Assembly (NCBI GenBank): GCA_016717225.1
Contig: JADKGB010000005.1
Coordinates: 123,651-187,650 of the forward strand
Origin: Flavobacteriales bacterium
GTDB taxonomy: Bacteria; Bacteroidota; Bacteroidia; Flavobacteriales_F; PHOS-HE28
DNA length: 64,000 bases
Direction of reading: 5' to 3'
In this document: positions 45,262 to 53,281 of the stretch, in pieces
Position numbering within the stretch: the stretch's first letter is position 1
Layout: every line of letters starts with the position of its first letter
Notes under the pieces: model-generated
Databases searched by the model: none
What the model was told of the DNA's origin: nothing
Seen by the model: the letters and a program-made list of their open reading frames with translations, nothing else
Position numbers and translations under genes: made by a program

Positions 45262-45671
45262 GGTGTATGGTGTTGGTTCGGTGTGTGTGCGGTATTGCCC
45301 AGTCGCCCGGCAGCGAGGTAGAAGGCCCCGGTGAGGAGCGTTCGGAAAGCCAGTGCGCCGATGGTCTTCTGTTCGTAGATCCCGCCGCTGAAAACATGCC
45401 ATGCGAAAACGATGGCGGCACCAACGAGCACCACCACGGTCGCGAGCAGCACCTTGGCAGGCCAGCGCCTTTGTGCGATCACGCCCCCGGCGGCCAGCAC
45501 GTACAGGATACTGGCGATGAAGTTGGCCCACACCACCACGAGCACGTAGTTCCCTTCACGCGCCCGAACGCCGAACAGGTCGAAGATCACGGATGTGCTG
45601 AGGAACAGCGTGAGCGCACCGAAGAGCAGCAGCACGGCGGCGAACACGTAGCGGAGGATCGGGCCCTTCAT
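45258..45671 (-). CDS. Membrane protein of unknown function in the RND operon
   Basis: 137 aa with four hydrophobic segments and no recognised motif. Sits 10 bp after the TetR gene and overlaps the small lipoprotein by 4 bp, so it belongs to the efflux operon. It may be an accessory subunit, but nothing in the sequence proves it. Confidence 0.65.
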   Translation of the reverse strand: MKGPILRYVFAAVLLLFGALTLFLSTSVIFDLFGVRAREGNYVLVVVWANFIASILYVLAAGGVIAQRRWPAKVLLATVVVLVGAAIVFAWHVFSGGIYEQKTIGALAFRTLLTGAFYLAAGRLGNTAHTPNQHHTP

Positions 45672-45681
45672 CAGCTTGTTC

Positions 45682-46266
45682 TTATCTGGTCCGGATAAGC
45701 TCCACCACCACCTTCACCAGCGCACGGCCCTTCTTCGTCAGGTCGAACGAGCGGCCGCTCATGCGCCAGCGGAGCATGTGCAGCCGGAACGTGCCCATCG
45801 CGATCATAGTGAGCAATTCGGCGGGGAAGGCATCGGTGAACACGCCTTTCGCCTGGCCTTCCTTGATGGTGGCGAGCAGATGGCGCCGCTTCACCTCCAT
45901 GAGGTCGGTAATGCCCTTATCGAGTGCGGGTGTCTGGTCCATTACGCCGCTGGCGAAAATGGCCATGAGGAAATGTGGATGCTTGGTGAAGAACTTGAAA
46001 TGGCTGTCGAACATGGCCTCCACTCGTTCCGCTGGATCGCTCACGCGGGCTGTTACTTCCGTCAAACGTTCCTCCATGGAGTGAGCGAGGTAGTGCAGCA
46101 TGGTGAGCAGGATCTCCTCCTTGCTCTTGAAGTGCCGGTACAAGGCAGGCTCGCTGAAGCCCATGCGCTCGGCGAGCCGCTTGGTGGTGAGCGCTGCGTA
46201 GCCGCTCTCGGTCATGAGCTGGCCAGCAGCCTCCATGATCTCCAGTTGGCGGGGCTTAATGTCCAT
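45682..46266 (-). CDS. TetR family repressor of the efflux operon
   Basis: 194 aa. N-terminal HTH: AALTTKRLAERMGFSEPALYRHFKSKEEIL (about residues 24-53) is a textbook TetR recognition region. The C-terminal ligand domain is unassigned. It overlaps the preceding membrane-protein gene by 11 bp and is co-transcribed with the pump. A perfect-armed palindrome GTTAGTG-TC-CACTAAC between the -7 element and the Crp/Fnr site of the operon promoter is its probable operator. Confidence 0.88.
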   Translation of the reverse strand: MDIKPRQLEIMEAAGQLMTESGYAALTTKRLAERMGFSEPALYRHFKSKEEILLTMLHYLAHSMEERLTEVTARVSDPAERVEAMFDSHFKFFTKHPHFLMAIFASGVMDQTPALDKGITDLMEVKRRHLLATIKEGQAKGVFTDAFPAELLTMIAMGTFRLHMLRWRMSGRSFDLTKKGRALVKVVVELIRTR

Positions 46267-46669
46267 GGTCGTTCTTGAGGTTGAGGAAGGAAATGCCCAG
46301 CCAGAACACCGAGGTGGTCATGGCGAGAGCTCCGATGAGGACGAAGACCGGTGGAGCGCCCAGATAGACTTCCGCCAGAATGCCCATCGGCATCAACAGG
46401 CCGGTGATCGCGAGCCAGGAGATGGCCGCGACGTGGCGCAACCGCTCGCGGAAATGCAGGAGCAGGTAACCCACCACCACGTTCAGGAAGGCGAACAAAT
46501 TGCCATGCACATGCGCAAGGCGAGCCTCGAAATGCTTGCCGCTGGAATAGCTGTCCACCCATGCCTGCTTGTCCGGTGCGAAGTCACGCAGGTAGATCAG
46601 GAGGAAGCCGTAGAGCATGAATGCCCCCATGACCAGGAAGCCGATCGCGATGTTGTTCTTGCCGTGCAT
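46256..46669 (-). CDS. Four-helix membrane protein with conserved-looking histidines, first gene of the RND operon
   Basis: 137 aa from the ATG at 46669; nine upstream codons are rejected because they run into the promoter. Four membrane segments; histidines in ARLAHVHGNLFAFLN (about residues 50-64) and LLLHFRERLRH could bind haem or quinone-type cofactors. It belongs to a small group of uncharacterised Bacteroidota membrane proteins. First gene after the dual-controlled promoter, overlapping tetR by 11 bp. Confidence 0.7.
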   Translation of the reverse strand: MHGKNNIAIGFLVMGAFMLYGFLLIYLRDFAPDKQAWVDSYSSGKHFEARLAHVHGNLFAFLNVVVGYLLLHFRERLRHVAAISWLAITGLLMPMGILAEVYLGAPPVFVLIGALAMTTSVFWLGISFLNLKNDHGH

Positions 46670-46693
46670 GGTGGCGGATGTTGGTTGACGGCA

Positions 46694-46737
46694 CAAGGAT
46701 AGTTAGTGTCCACTAACATAAACGTGACGAAAGTCAC
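46694..46737 (-). promoter_or_regulatory. Crp/Fnr site 3 and -7 element of the RND operon
   Basis: Minus strand GTGACTTTCGTCAC (46737-46724, centre 46730.5) and -7 element TATCCTTG (46701-46694, 7 of 8 to consensus). Distance 29.5 bp. A TetR-type palindrome fills the space between them. Confidence 0.75.
46702..46717 (-). promoter_or_regulatory. Probable TetR operator of the RND operon
   Basis: GTTAGTGTCCACTAAC: two perfect 7-bp arms around TC, immediately upstream of the -7 element. Bound repressor would block polymerase even with the activator in place. Confidence 0.75.
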
Positions 46738-46751
46738 ATGTGCTCATCGCG

Positions 46752-46904
46752 CGCCGTGCCAACGCCACCATGCACAATATCCTGCGGGAGTACTTCGCGC
46801 TACACTCACCTGTCGCTCCGAAAGTCGAAGGGCGCATCACCGCAACGGACGCACCGCGGACGCTCCTTTCTCAACTCGAAGGGTACGACTACGAGTTCCG
46901 ATGA
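46752..46904 (+). pseudogene. 3' fragment of a soxB gene
   Basis: Read in the frame of the stop at 46902-46904, the last 50 codons give RANATMHNILREYF, then SPVAPKVEGRITATDAP and LLSQLEGYDYEFR-stop, almost the same as the end of SoxB at 39253. The DNA differs at many third positions, so this is either an old duplication or the remnant of a second soxB. There is no start or upstream soxB sequence, so it is not functional. The DsrE promoter begins directly after it. Confidence 0.85.
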
Positions 46905-46909
46905 GTTGT

Positions 46910-46953
46910 GTGAGGGAGGTCACAGACCGCGGAGCTCTGTCACCAGACCTTTG
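46910..46953 (+). promoter_or_regulatory. Crp/Fnr site 4 and -7 element for dsrE-porin
   Basis: GTGAGGGAGGTCAC (46910-46923, centre 46916.5) then GACCTTTG (46946-46953). Distance 29.5 bp. The -7 element ends 4 bp before the ATG, so the mRNA has almost no leader. Confidence 0.75.
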
Positions 46954-46957
46954 CACC

Positions 46958-47371
46958 ATGAAGAAACTCCTCCTCCTCTTCGCACTGCTGATCAGTAGCG
47001 TAGCGTTCGCCCAACAGACCGAGCGCCAGCATCGCATCGTCATGCAGCTCACCAGTGGCGATACGCTGGCACACAAGAACCTGATGAAGCAGTTCAAGAA
47101 CATGAAGGAGGCCGCTCCCACCATGCAGCTTGAAGTGGTGTGCCATGGCCCGGGCATGGACATGCTGATGAACGACCGCAGCATCGTACAGGAGAAGATC
47201 AAGGAGTTCGCGGCCAAGGGCATCGTCTTCCTGGCCTGCGAGAACACGATCAGAGAGCGCAACCTCGACCGGTCGAAGGTGATCCCCGAAGCGGCTTACG
47301 TCCAGGCTGGGATCATCCACATCGTGGAGCGGCAGGAGGACGGCTGGAGCTACATCAAGGCGGGTTTCTGA
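46958..47371 (+). CDS. Exported DsrE/DsrF-like protein
   Basis: 137 aa from the ATG at 46958; signal peptide ends SVAFAQ (about residue 19). DsrE-fold landmarks: IVMQLTSGDTLAHKNLMKQ, LEVVCHGPGMDML (Cys about 69) and GIVFLACENTIRER (Cys about 95). Proteins of this fold carry persulfide sulfur. The start is 4 bp after the -7 element, giving an almost leaderless mRNA. Followed 3 bp later by a porin gene. Confidence 0.85.
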   Translation: MKKLLLLFALLISSVAFAQQTERQHRIVMQLTSGDTLAHKNLMKQFKNMKEAAPTMQLEVVCHGPGMDMLMNDRSIVQEKIKEFAAKGIVFLACENTIRERNLDRSKVIPEAAYVQAGIIHIVERQEDGWSYIKAGF

Positions 47372-47374
47372 GGC

Positions 47375-48808
47375 ATGCCGGTCCTGTTGAAGAACCGATC
47401 GCTGAACGATCGGCGGGGCTTGGCCCTTGTCCTTTTGATCGTCTTCGCATTCCCGATCAGCGCGCAACAGAGTGAGCACGACATTCCCTCGAACGACAGT
47501 CTGCGTGGAGAAAGCACGCTCTATGACTTCATGAAGCAAGGCCAAGTGGAAGGTCGCTTCCGCCTATACAACATGATGACGATCAACGACGGGGCACCGA
47601 CCGATCATCACGCCGTGGCTTTCGGAGGCGCCCTGGGCTTCACTTCGCAGCGTTGGAAAGGGCTCCGCTTCAAAGTGAGCGGTGGGTACACCTTCGATCT
47701 GGCCTCCAGTGAGCTTACACTCCCGGATCCGGTGACCGGTCAGCCGAGCCGCTACGAGATCGGGCTCTTCGATATAGCGGATCCGCGGAAAACGAACGAC
47801 GTCGCCTACCTGCAGGAATTCCAGCTCGACTGGCTATCACCCAGCGAACGCAGCAACCTGGTGTTCGGCAAGCAGTCGCTGAATACGCCCTTCCTCAATG
47901 CACAGGACGGCAGGATGCACCCCAGCTTGTTCGAGGGTCTGTGGGCGAAGCAGCGCACGAAGAAAGGGACCGCTTTCGAAGGGGGCTGGATCTACCGGAT
48001 CTCACCGCGAAGCACCAGCACGTGGTATGCGGTATCCGAGAGCATGGACATCAATCCGGTCGGCCGCGACATACACGGCAAGTCCTCCGCTTACGGCGAC
48101 CACATCCAGAGCGCCGGCATATTCGCCGCCTCGGTGAAACAGGCGCTATGGCGCAAGGTGAGCGCAACCGCCTGGAACGTCTACACCGAGAATGTCTTCA
48201 ACTCGGCCTTGCTACAATTGGATGCGGGAGGCCGGGAGGAGCGATGGAGCGCCTCGGCTATGGCCATTCGCCAGGATCCAGCCGCCCGAGGTGCGTGCGC
48301 CCACGACAGTATCGCATACATGCCGGCGACCGAGGCCTCTTGGGCGTTCAGCAGCCGCTTGCGCAATGTGCTCGGCAGGTTCCGTTGGCAGCTGAACTAT
48401 ACGCGCATCACCGCCCATGGCCGCTACCTGATGCCCCGCGAATGGGGCCGCGACCCGTTCTTCACCTTCCTGCCGCGCGAGCGAAACGAAGGTGCCGGTG
48501 ATGTGCACGCCGCAACGCTGAACCTGATCTGGAAAGACATGAAAAGCGGTTGGCGCATCCAAGTGGATGGTGGTATCTACCGCATGCCCACGATCACCGA
48601 TGCGCGTCTCAACAAGTACACCATGCCGTCCTACGCGCAGTTCGACATCAACGCCCAATACCAGTTCAAGGGCGGATGGAAAGGCCTCGCGATGCAAACA
48701 CTCGTACTGGCCAAACTGCCCGTCGGTGATGAAGCGGTCACCGCGAAACAAGCGTTCAACAAGGTGGACATGCTGCATGCGGACCTCATCATCAACTACG
48801 TGTTCTGA
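47375..48808 (+). CDS. Outer-membrane porin-like protein
   Basis: 477 aa. Signal peptide ends FPISAQQ (about residue 31). Alternating beta-strand pattern, an N-terminal HHAVAFGGALGF and a C-terminal phenylalanine (INYVF) mark an OprD-type outer-membrane barrel. Its partner, the exported DsrE protein, ends 3 bp upstream and both share the Crp/Fnr-type promoter. Likely substrate: a small sulfur compound or anion, by context only. Confidence 0.75.
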   Translation: MPVLLKNRSLNDRRGLALVLLIVFAFPISAQQSEHDIPSNDSLRGESTLYDFMKQGQVEGRFRLYNMMTINDGAPTDHHAVAFGGALGFTSQRWKGLRFKVSGGYTFDLASSELTLPDPVTGQPSRYEIGLFDIADPRKTNDVAYLQEFQLDWLSPSERSNLVFGKQSLNTPFLNAQDGRMHPSLFEGLWAKQRTKKGTAFEGGWIYRISPRSTSTWYAVSESMDINPVGRDIHGKSSAYGDHIQSAGIFAASVKQALWRKVSATAWNVYTENVFNSALLQLDAGGREERWSASAMAIRQDPAARGACAHDSIAYMPATEASWAFSSRLRNVLGRFRWQLNYTRITAHGRYLMPREWGRDPFFTFLPRERNEGAGDVHAATLNLIWKDMKSGWRIQVDGGIYRMPTITDARLNKYTMPSYAQFDINAQYQFKGGWKGLAMQTLVLAKLPVGDEAVTAKQAFNKVDMLHADLIINYVF

Positions 48809-48822
48809 GGGAGACGAGCTCT

Positions 48823-48866
48823 GTGATGTCCATCACCGACGGGGCAAGGCGATCGCCGGATCTTTG
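48823..48866 (+). promoter_or_regulatory. Crp/Fnr site 5 and -7 element for the rhodanese at 48895
   Basis: GTGATGTCCATCAC (48823-48836, centre 48829.5; perfect except the two middle bases) then GATCTTTG (48859-48866). Distance 29.5 bp. Confidence 0.8.
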
Positions 48867-48894
48867 TACCGCAAAAGCAAAAACACGATAGACC

Positions 48895-49194
48895 ATGTTC
48901 AAGACATTGTTCGGCATCGGCCCCAAAGTGGACCTCGGCCAGAAGATCAAGGAAGGAGCTACCATCGTTGACGTGCGCACAGCGGACGAGTTCCGAAGCG
49001 GCCATGTGAAGGGAGCGATCAACATCCCATTGGACCGCATCCAGGACCAGTTGAAGAAGCTCGACAAGAGCAAGCCGGTGATCACCTGTTGCCGCAGCGG
49101 GGCACGAAGTGGTATGGCCGCTGATGAATTGAAGCGTCACGGCTTCGAGGTTTACAACGGTGGGCCTTGGACCTCGGTGAACAACCTGAAGTGA
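48895..49194 (+). CDS. Single-domain rhodanese
   Basis: 99 aa. VDVRTADEFRSGHVKGAINIPLD (DVR and GHV landmarks, about residues 24-46) and active loop TCCRSGARSGMAA (about 63-75). No signal peptide; cytoplasmic. Nearly the same core as the rhodanese at 30616, so the two are paralogues, each controlled by its own Crp/Fnr-type site. Followed by a GC-rich hairpin before the lipoprotein rhodanese. Confidence 0.9.
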   Translation: MFKTLFGIGPKVDLGQKIKEGATIVDVRTADEFRSGHVKGAINIPLDRIQDQLKKLDKSKPVITCCRSGARSGMAADELKRHGFEVYNGGPWTSVNNLK

Positions 49195-49205
49195 AACACA
49201 GGACG

Positions 49206-49240
49206 AATGAGGGCCGCGCGATCCGCGCGGCTCTCGTCGT
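49206..49240 (+). terminator. GC-rich hairpin between the two rhodanese genes
   Basis: CCGCGCG (49214-49220) pairs with CGCGCGG (49224-49230), extended outward by about seven further pairs including wobbles. Without a T run it may reduce rather than end transcription into the next gene. Confidence 0.5.
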
Positions 49241-49257
49241 TCAACACCCCAAGCACC

Positions 49258-49647
49258 ATGACCAACCCCATCCTAGTCCCGGTCCGCCTCTTCCCGCTCT
49301 TGCTGTTCGCCTGCACGGCCCCACAGCCGGATGGCAACAGCTTGGATGTGTCCGCATTCGCCTCACGCCTCGCGAAGAACGATGCACAACTTGTGGATGT
49401 GCGCACCGCCGCCGAATACGCCAGCGGGCACATTCCGGGCGCCTTGAACCTGGATCAGACGGGTGGGCAGCTGGAGGAACGCGCCACAGAGCTCGACAAG
49501 TCAACGCCGGTGCTTCTCTACTGTGCTTCAGGCCGAAGGAGCGCGGCCGCGCGTAAATACCTGATGGACCAGGGATTCCATGATGCCGTGGACCTCGCGG
49601 GCGGTATAGCCTCGTGGACAGCGGCCGGAAAGCCGATCGAGCGCTGA
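49258..49647 (+). CDS. Lipoprotein rhodanese
   Basis: 129 aa from the ATG at 49258. Lipobox LLLFACTAP with the cysteine near residue 19, so it is anchored in the outer or inner membrane facing the periplasm. Rhodanese landmarks: VDVRTAAEYASGHIPGALNLD (about 47-67) and active loop LYCASGRRSAAA (about 92-103). Transfers sulfane sulfur in the periplasm. Probably read through from the rhodanese at 48895, past a hairpin. Confidence 0.85.
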   Translation: MTNPILVPVRLFPLLLFACTAPQPDGNSLDVSAFASRLAKNDAQLVDVRTAAEYASGHIPGALNLDQTGGQLEERATELDKSTPVLLYCASGRRSAAARKYLMDQGFHDAVDLAGGIASWTAAGKPIER

Positions 49648-49670
49648 TCCCTACGGACCCGAACCACGCA

Positions 49671-49718
49671 CGAAGCCCCGACCTTCCCGGATCGTTCACC
49701 GGGATGGTCGGGGCTTCG
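49671..49718. terminator. Bidirectional terminator between convergent rhodanese and CstB-like genes
   Basis: CGAAGCCCCGACC (49671-49683) pairs with GGTCGGGGCTTCG (49706-49718), and CCCGG (49686-49690) with CCGGG (49699-49703): about 19 pairs with one mismatch. It lies between two convergent stop codons and serves both. Confidence 0.8.
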
Positions 49719-49737
49719 CCTTCGATCTCTCTGATGG

Positions 49738-51150
49738 TCAGAGCAGCGTCGTCGGGCACACATAGGCCGTACGCGGCACGCTGGTCTGCTTGATCCCGCT
49801 GAAGCCGTTCTCCACATCCACGAAGTTCTCCCAGCCGCGCTGCTTCAGGATCGAAGCGGCGATCATGCTGCGATAGCCACCGGCGCAGTGCAGGATGAAA
49901 GGGGCGTCCTTCGGGAACTCCGCGAGGTGCTGGCTGATCGTGTTCAGTGGAACATTGATCGCATCCACGACGTGCTCGCTCTCGAACTCGCTCTTCTTGC
50001 GCACATCGAAAACGGTCGGCTTCTCGGGATAGCGCTGCGCGAATTCCGCCGCGCTGATCCGCTTCACCGTGTCCACTTCCTTGCCGGCGGCCTCCCATGC
50101 TGGAAAACCACCGTTCAGGAAACCGATCGCTTGATCGTATCCCACACGGCTCAAGCGGATGATGGTCTCCTCCTCCTTGCCCGGCTCCGTCACCAGGAGG
50201 ATCGTCTGTTTGATGTCAGGCACGAGCTCCCCTACCCACATGGCGAAATTGCTGTCCAACCCGATGTTCACGCTGTTCGGGATAAAGCCTTTCGCGAACA
50301 GACCAGATGGGCGCGTGTCCAGCACCAGCGGACGCTCCTCATTGGCCACGACCTCGAAGTCGTTCACGCTCAACGCGCGCTTGCCACGCTCCATCACCGT
50401 GTCGAGAGATTCGTAGCCCTGTATGTTCATCAGCACGTTCTTCGGGAAATAGCCGGGAGGCGGCACCAGTCCGGTAAGCAGTGCCTTCTTGAACTCCTCC
50501 TTGGTGAGCTTCGGATCCAGCGCATAGTTCACCTGCTTCTGGTGGCCGAGCGTGTCGGTGGTTTCCTTGCTCATGTTCTTGCCGCACGCGCTGCCGGCAC
50601 CGTGGTTCGGGTACACGATCAGGTCATCGCTCAAGGGCATGATCTTGTTGCGGAGCGAATCGAACAAGTGGCCAGCGAGCTTGTCCTCGGTGAGGTCCGC
50701 GATCACATGTTGCGCGAGATCCGGACGGCCGACATCGCCGATGAAGAGCGTATCACCCGTGATGATGCCGTGCTCCTTCCCGTTCTCGTCGATCACCAGG
50801 TAAGTGGTGCTCTCCATCGTATGTCCCGGCGTGTGGATCACTTTCACCTTGGCCTTGCCGATGGTGAACACCTCGCCATCGGTGGCCACATGCGCTTCGA
50901 AACCGGGCTTCGCTGTGGGACCATATACGATCCGTGCTCCCGTCTTCGCAGCGAGGTCCAAGTGCCCGCTCACGAAGTCGGCGTGGAAGTGCGTCTCGAA
51001 GACGTATTTGATCTTCGCCTTGTCCGCAGTAGCGCGATCGATGTAAGGCTGTACTTCACGCAGCGGATCGAAGATGGCGGCTTCTCCATTGCTCTCCAAG
51101 TAGTACGCCGCATGGGCGATGCACCCGGTATAGATCTGTTTGATGGTCAT
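49738..51150 (-). CDS. CstB-like persulfide dioxygenase-rhodanese, copy 2
   Basis: 470 aa, identical in length and layout to the copy at 33765. THFHADFVSGH (H54, H56, D58, H63) builds the mononuclear iron site, HTPGHTMES follows. The middle rhodanese lacks a cysteine (LLVTEPGKEEE in the loop), while the last has C422 in LHCAGGYRSM. Converts glutathione, CoA or cysteine persulfide to sulfite and then thiosulfate. Own Crp/Fnr-type promoter; the leader is about 70 nt, longer than for other genes of the regulon. Confidence 0.9.
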   Translation of the reverse strand: MTIKQIYTGCIAHAAYYLESNGEAAIFDPLREVQPYIDRATADKAKIKYVFETHFHADFVSGHLDLAAKTGARIVYGPTAKPGFEAHVATDGEVFTIGKAKVKVIHTPGHTMESTTYLVIDENGKEHGIITGDTLFIGDVGRPDLAQHVIADLTEDKLAGHLFDSLRNKIMPLSDDLIVYPNHGAGSACGKNMSKETTDTLGHQKQVNYALDPKLTKEEFKKALLTGLVPPPGYFPKNVLMNIQGYESLDTVMERGKRALSVNDFEVVANEERPLVLDTRPSGLFAKGFIPNSVNIGLDSNFAMWVGELVPDIKQTILLVTEPGKEEETIIRLSRVGYDQAIGFLNGGFPAWEAAGKEVDTVKRISAAEFAQRYPEKPTVFDVRKKSEFESEHVVDAINVPLNTISQHLAEFPKDAPFILHCAGGYRSMIAASILKQRGWENFVDVENGFSGIKQTSVPRTAYVCPTTLL

Positions 51151-51220
51151 GGTCGTTGGTTTTGATCGTTGCCTCCGATCGCGATCCGCCTTCTTTGGGA
51201 ACCGGGATCATTGACGGACA

Positions 51221-51264
51221 CAAAAGTCCACCGCTCCTGTTGCCCGGATGGTGATGTTCGTCAC
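51221..51264 (-). promoter_or_regulatory. Crp/Fnr site 6 and -7 element for CstB-like copy 2
   Basis: Minus strand GTGACGAACATCAC (51264-51251, centre 51257.5) and -7 element GACTTTTG (51228-51221). Distance 29.5 bp. Confidence 0.78.
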
Positions 51265-51358
51265 CTGCACCACGCTTGTGGCACAATTGTCACGGATCGT
51301 CGGGGAACAGTGAAGGCCCCCGAAGGAGCCTCCACTATGATGGGAACGGCTACACCAC

Positions 51359-52012
51359 CTAAGCCGTTTCCAATTGCTTTTTAGCGAGGTAGAAATCAAT
51401 GAGCTCGATACCTTTCTCCTGCAGGCGCGAATCCAGATCCTTCAGCGTCTTGGGGGGAGGAACGATCACCTTTTCGCCCTTCTTCCAATTGAGCGGCATG
51501 GCGCAACTGTTGGTGTCGACCGTCTGCATCGCTTCGAGCACGCGCTTGATCTCGTCCATGTTCCGCCCCACGTTCAGCGGGTAGTACATGATGAGGCGGA
51601 TGATGCCCTTGGGATCGATGAAGAACACGGCCCTCACCGCAGCCGTGCTGCTCGCGTTGTCGTGCAGCATGCCATAGAGGCGCGCAACCTTCATGTCGAT
51701 GTCCGCGATGATCGGGAAGTCCATGTAGACCCCGGTCTTCTCGCGCACTGCCTGCACCCAGGCGATGTGGCTGTGTATGCTGTCGATGCTCTCCCCGATG
51801 AGTTTCGTATTCCGCTCAGCGAACCACTTCTTCTCTTGTGCGAAGCCGGAAAGTTCCGTTGTGCAGACGGGGGTGAAATCCGCCGGGTGGGAGAAGAGGA
51901 TCGCCCAACTGTCCTTGATGTACTCGCTGAACTTCAGCGGTCCGATGGTGGTGAGTGCATCGAAATCGGGAGCTTGGTCGCCGATCCGCGGCATGTTGGT
52001 TGTTGTTTCCAT
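51359..52012 (-). CDS. Peroxiredoxin of the Prx6 (1-Cys) type
   Basis: 217 aa from the ATG at 52012; a start 16 codons earlier would lie upstream of its own -7 element. The peroxidatic cysteine is C50 in HPADFTPVCTTELSGF, and the long C-terminal domain (KKGEKVIVPPPKTL) marks the Prx6 group. Reduces peroxides, possibly also persulfide-derived oxidants, by context. The start codon is 4 bp after the -7 element, again an almost leaderless mRNA. Confidence 0.9.
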   Translation of the reverse strand: METTTNMPRIGDQAPDFDALTTIGPLKFSEYIKDSWAILFSHPADFTPVCTTELSGFAQEKKWFAERNTKLIGESIDSIHSHIAWVQAVREKTGVYMDFPIIADIDMKVARLYGMLHDNASSTAAVRAVFFIDPKGIIRLIMYYPLNVGRNMDEIKRVLEAMQTVDTNSCAMPLNWKKGEKVIVPPPKTLKDLDSRLQEKGIELIDFYLAKKQLETA

Positions 52013-52016
52013 AGTG

Positions 52017-52060
52017 CAAAGTGACGAAGGAAGATCAACTCCGATCGTGACCTTCATCAC
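52017..52060 (-). promoter_or_regulatory. Crp/Fnr site 7 and -7 element for the peroxiredoxin
   Basis: Minus strand GTGATGAAGGTCAC (52060-52047, centre 52053.5) and -7 element TCACTTTG (52024-52017). Distance 29.5 bp. The site overlaps the end of the upstream sqr gene by 4 bp. Confidence 0.75.
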
Positions 52061-53259
52061 CCTTGCGCCCTTCCGCGCAGAATAAAGTTCCAGTACAATC
52101 GGGGCAATACTTCACGCTTCAATTGGTACATGCTCCAGCGCTCCTTGCTCTGGTCAAATGGAAAGGTCTCTTGGGGATTGTTGTCGTAATCGAATTCCGC
52201 GAGCACAAGCTTGCCATAGCCGGTGATGATCGGACATGATGTGTACCCGTTGTAGTCAGCGGGCAGGGGCTTATTGGCCATGGCGGCCAGCATATTCGCG
52301 ACCACAGTGGGCGTCTGCTTTCGGATCGCCGCACCGGTCTTGGACGTTGGCAATCCGGCTGCATCACCGATGCTCCAGATGTTGGCGTATTTCATATGGC
52401 GCAGGGTGTGCTTGTCCACATCTACCCAGCCTGCGCTGTTCGCCAAGGGGCTCTGCTTGATGAAGTCGGGAGCGCTCTGTGGCGGAGTGACGTGGATCAT
52501 GTCATATTCCACCCATTGCACCACGTTCTTGTTCTTCTCACCGAAGCCAACGAAACGCGCGCGTTTGTTCGGCCCATCGATCTCCTCGAGCTTCCAGAAG
52601 AAGTTGAGCTTGATGCCACCTCGTTCCACCACCTTCAACAGGGTTTTCTCATATCGCGGAACAGCGAACAACCTGGTACCCCCGCTCCAGTATTGGATGT
52701 CCATTTGGTCGAGCACACCTTGCCTGCGCCAGTGGTCGGCAGCGAGATACATGATCTTGTGCGGCGCACCACCACATTTCACGATCGTATGGGGGCTGTG
52801 GAAGATCGCCCTACCCTTCCTCAGCCCCTTGATGCACTCCCATGTGTATGGGGCATGGATGAAGCTGTAGTTCGAGCACACTCCGTTGGTTCCGAGCGCT
52901 TCAGGCAGGCCCTTCACCGCAGCCCAGTCCAACTGGATACCGGGGCATACGAGCAACTGATCGTAACCGATGCGTTCACCGCTACCGATCGTCACTTCAT
53001 TCGATTCCGGTTGAAAGCTCACGACCCTGTCCTTGATCCGATCGGCACCCTTTGGAATGAAGTCGTCCTCGTTGCGTTCGGTATCCGTTATGTTGAAGGC
53101 TCCACCTCCCACCAAGGTCCACGCCGGTTGGTAGTAATGCTTATCCGAAGGCTCTATGATGGCAACTGAAAGCTTACTGTTCTTCAAGAGCAGGAGTGCG
53201 GCTGCCGAAAGCCCGGCATTTCCGCCTCCAATGACAACTACCTGATAGTGTTTGCTCAT
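52057..53259 (-). CDS. sqr: Sulfide:quinone oxidoreductase
   Basis: 400 aa flavoprotein. FAD-binding VVIGGGNAGLSAA (about residues 8-20); redox cysteines C162 (IVKCGGAPHKIMY) and C342 (YTSCPIITGYGK), the pair that forms the trisulfide bridge in type II SQR; IWSIGDAAGLPTSKTGAA binds FAD at about 294-311. Oxidises sulfide to sulfane sulfur and feeds quinone; a thiol acceptor makes the persulfide used by the CstB-like enzymes. Shares a two-way promoter with the secreted protein at 53374. Confidence 0.92.
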   Translation of the reverse strand: MSKHYQVVVIGGGNAGLSAAALLLLKNSKLSVAIIEPSDKHYYQPAWTLVGGGAFNITDTERNEDDFIPKGADRIKDRVVSFQPESNEVTIGSGERIGYDQLLVCPGIQLDWAAVKGLPEALGTNGVCSNYSFIHAPYTWECIKGLRKGRAIFHSPHTIVKCGGAPHKIMYLAADHWRRQGVLDQMDIQYWSGGTRLFAVPRYEKTLLKVVERGGIKLNFFWKLEEIDGPNKRARFVGFGEKNKNVVQWVEYDMIHVTPPQSAPDFIKQSPLANSAGWVDVDKHTLRHMKYANIWSIGDAAGLPTSKTGAAIRKQTPTVVANMLAAMANKPLPADYNGYTSCPIITGYGKLVLAEFDYDNNPQETFPFDQSKERWSMYQLKREVLPRLYWNFILRGRAQG

Positions 53260-53281
53260 GAATTGATTTGTGTTAGTCCCT

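Noticed and set aside
51280..51295. GTGGCACAATTGTCAC as a ninth Crp/Fnr site
   Set aside because: The arms mismatch at several places and no -7 element lies 29.5 bp away in either direction.
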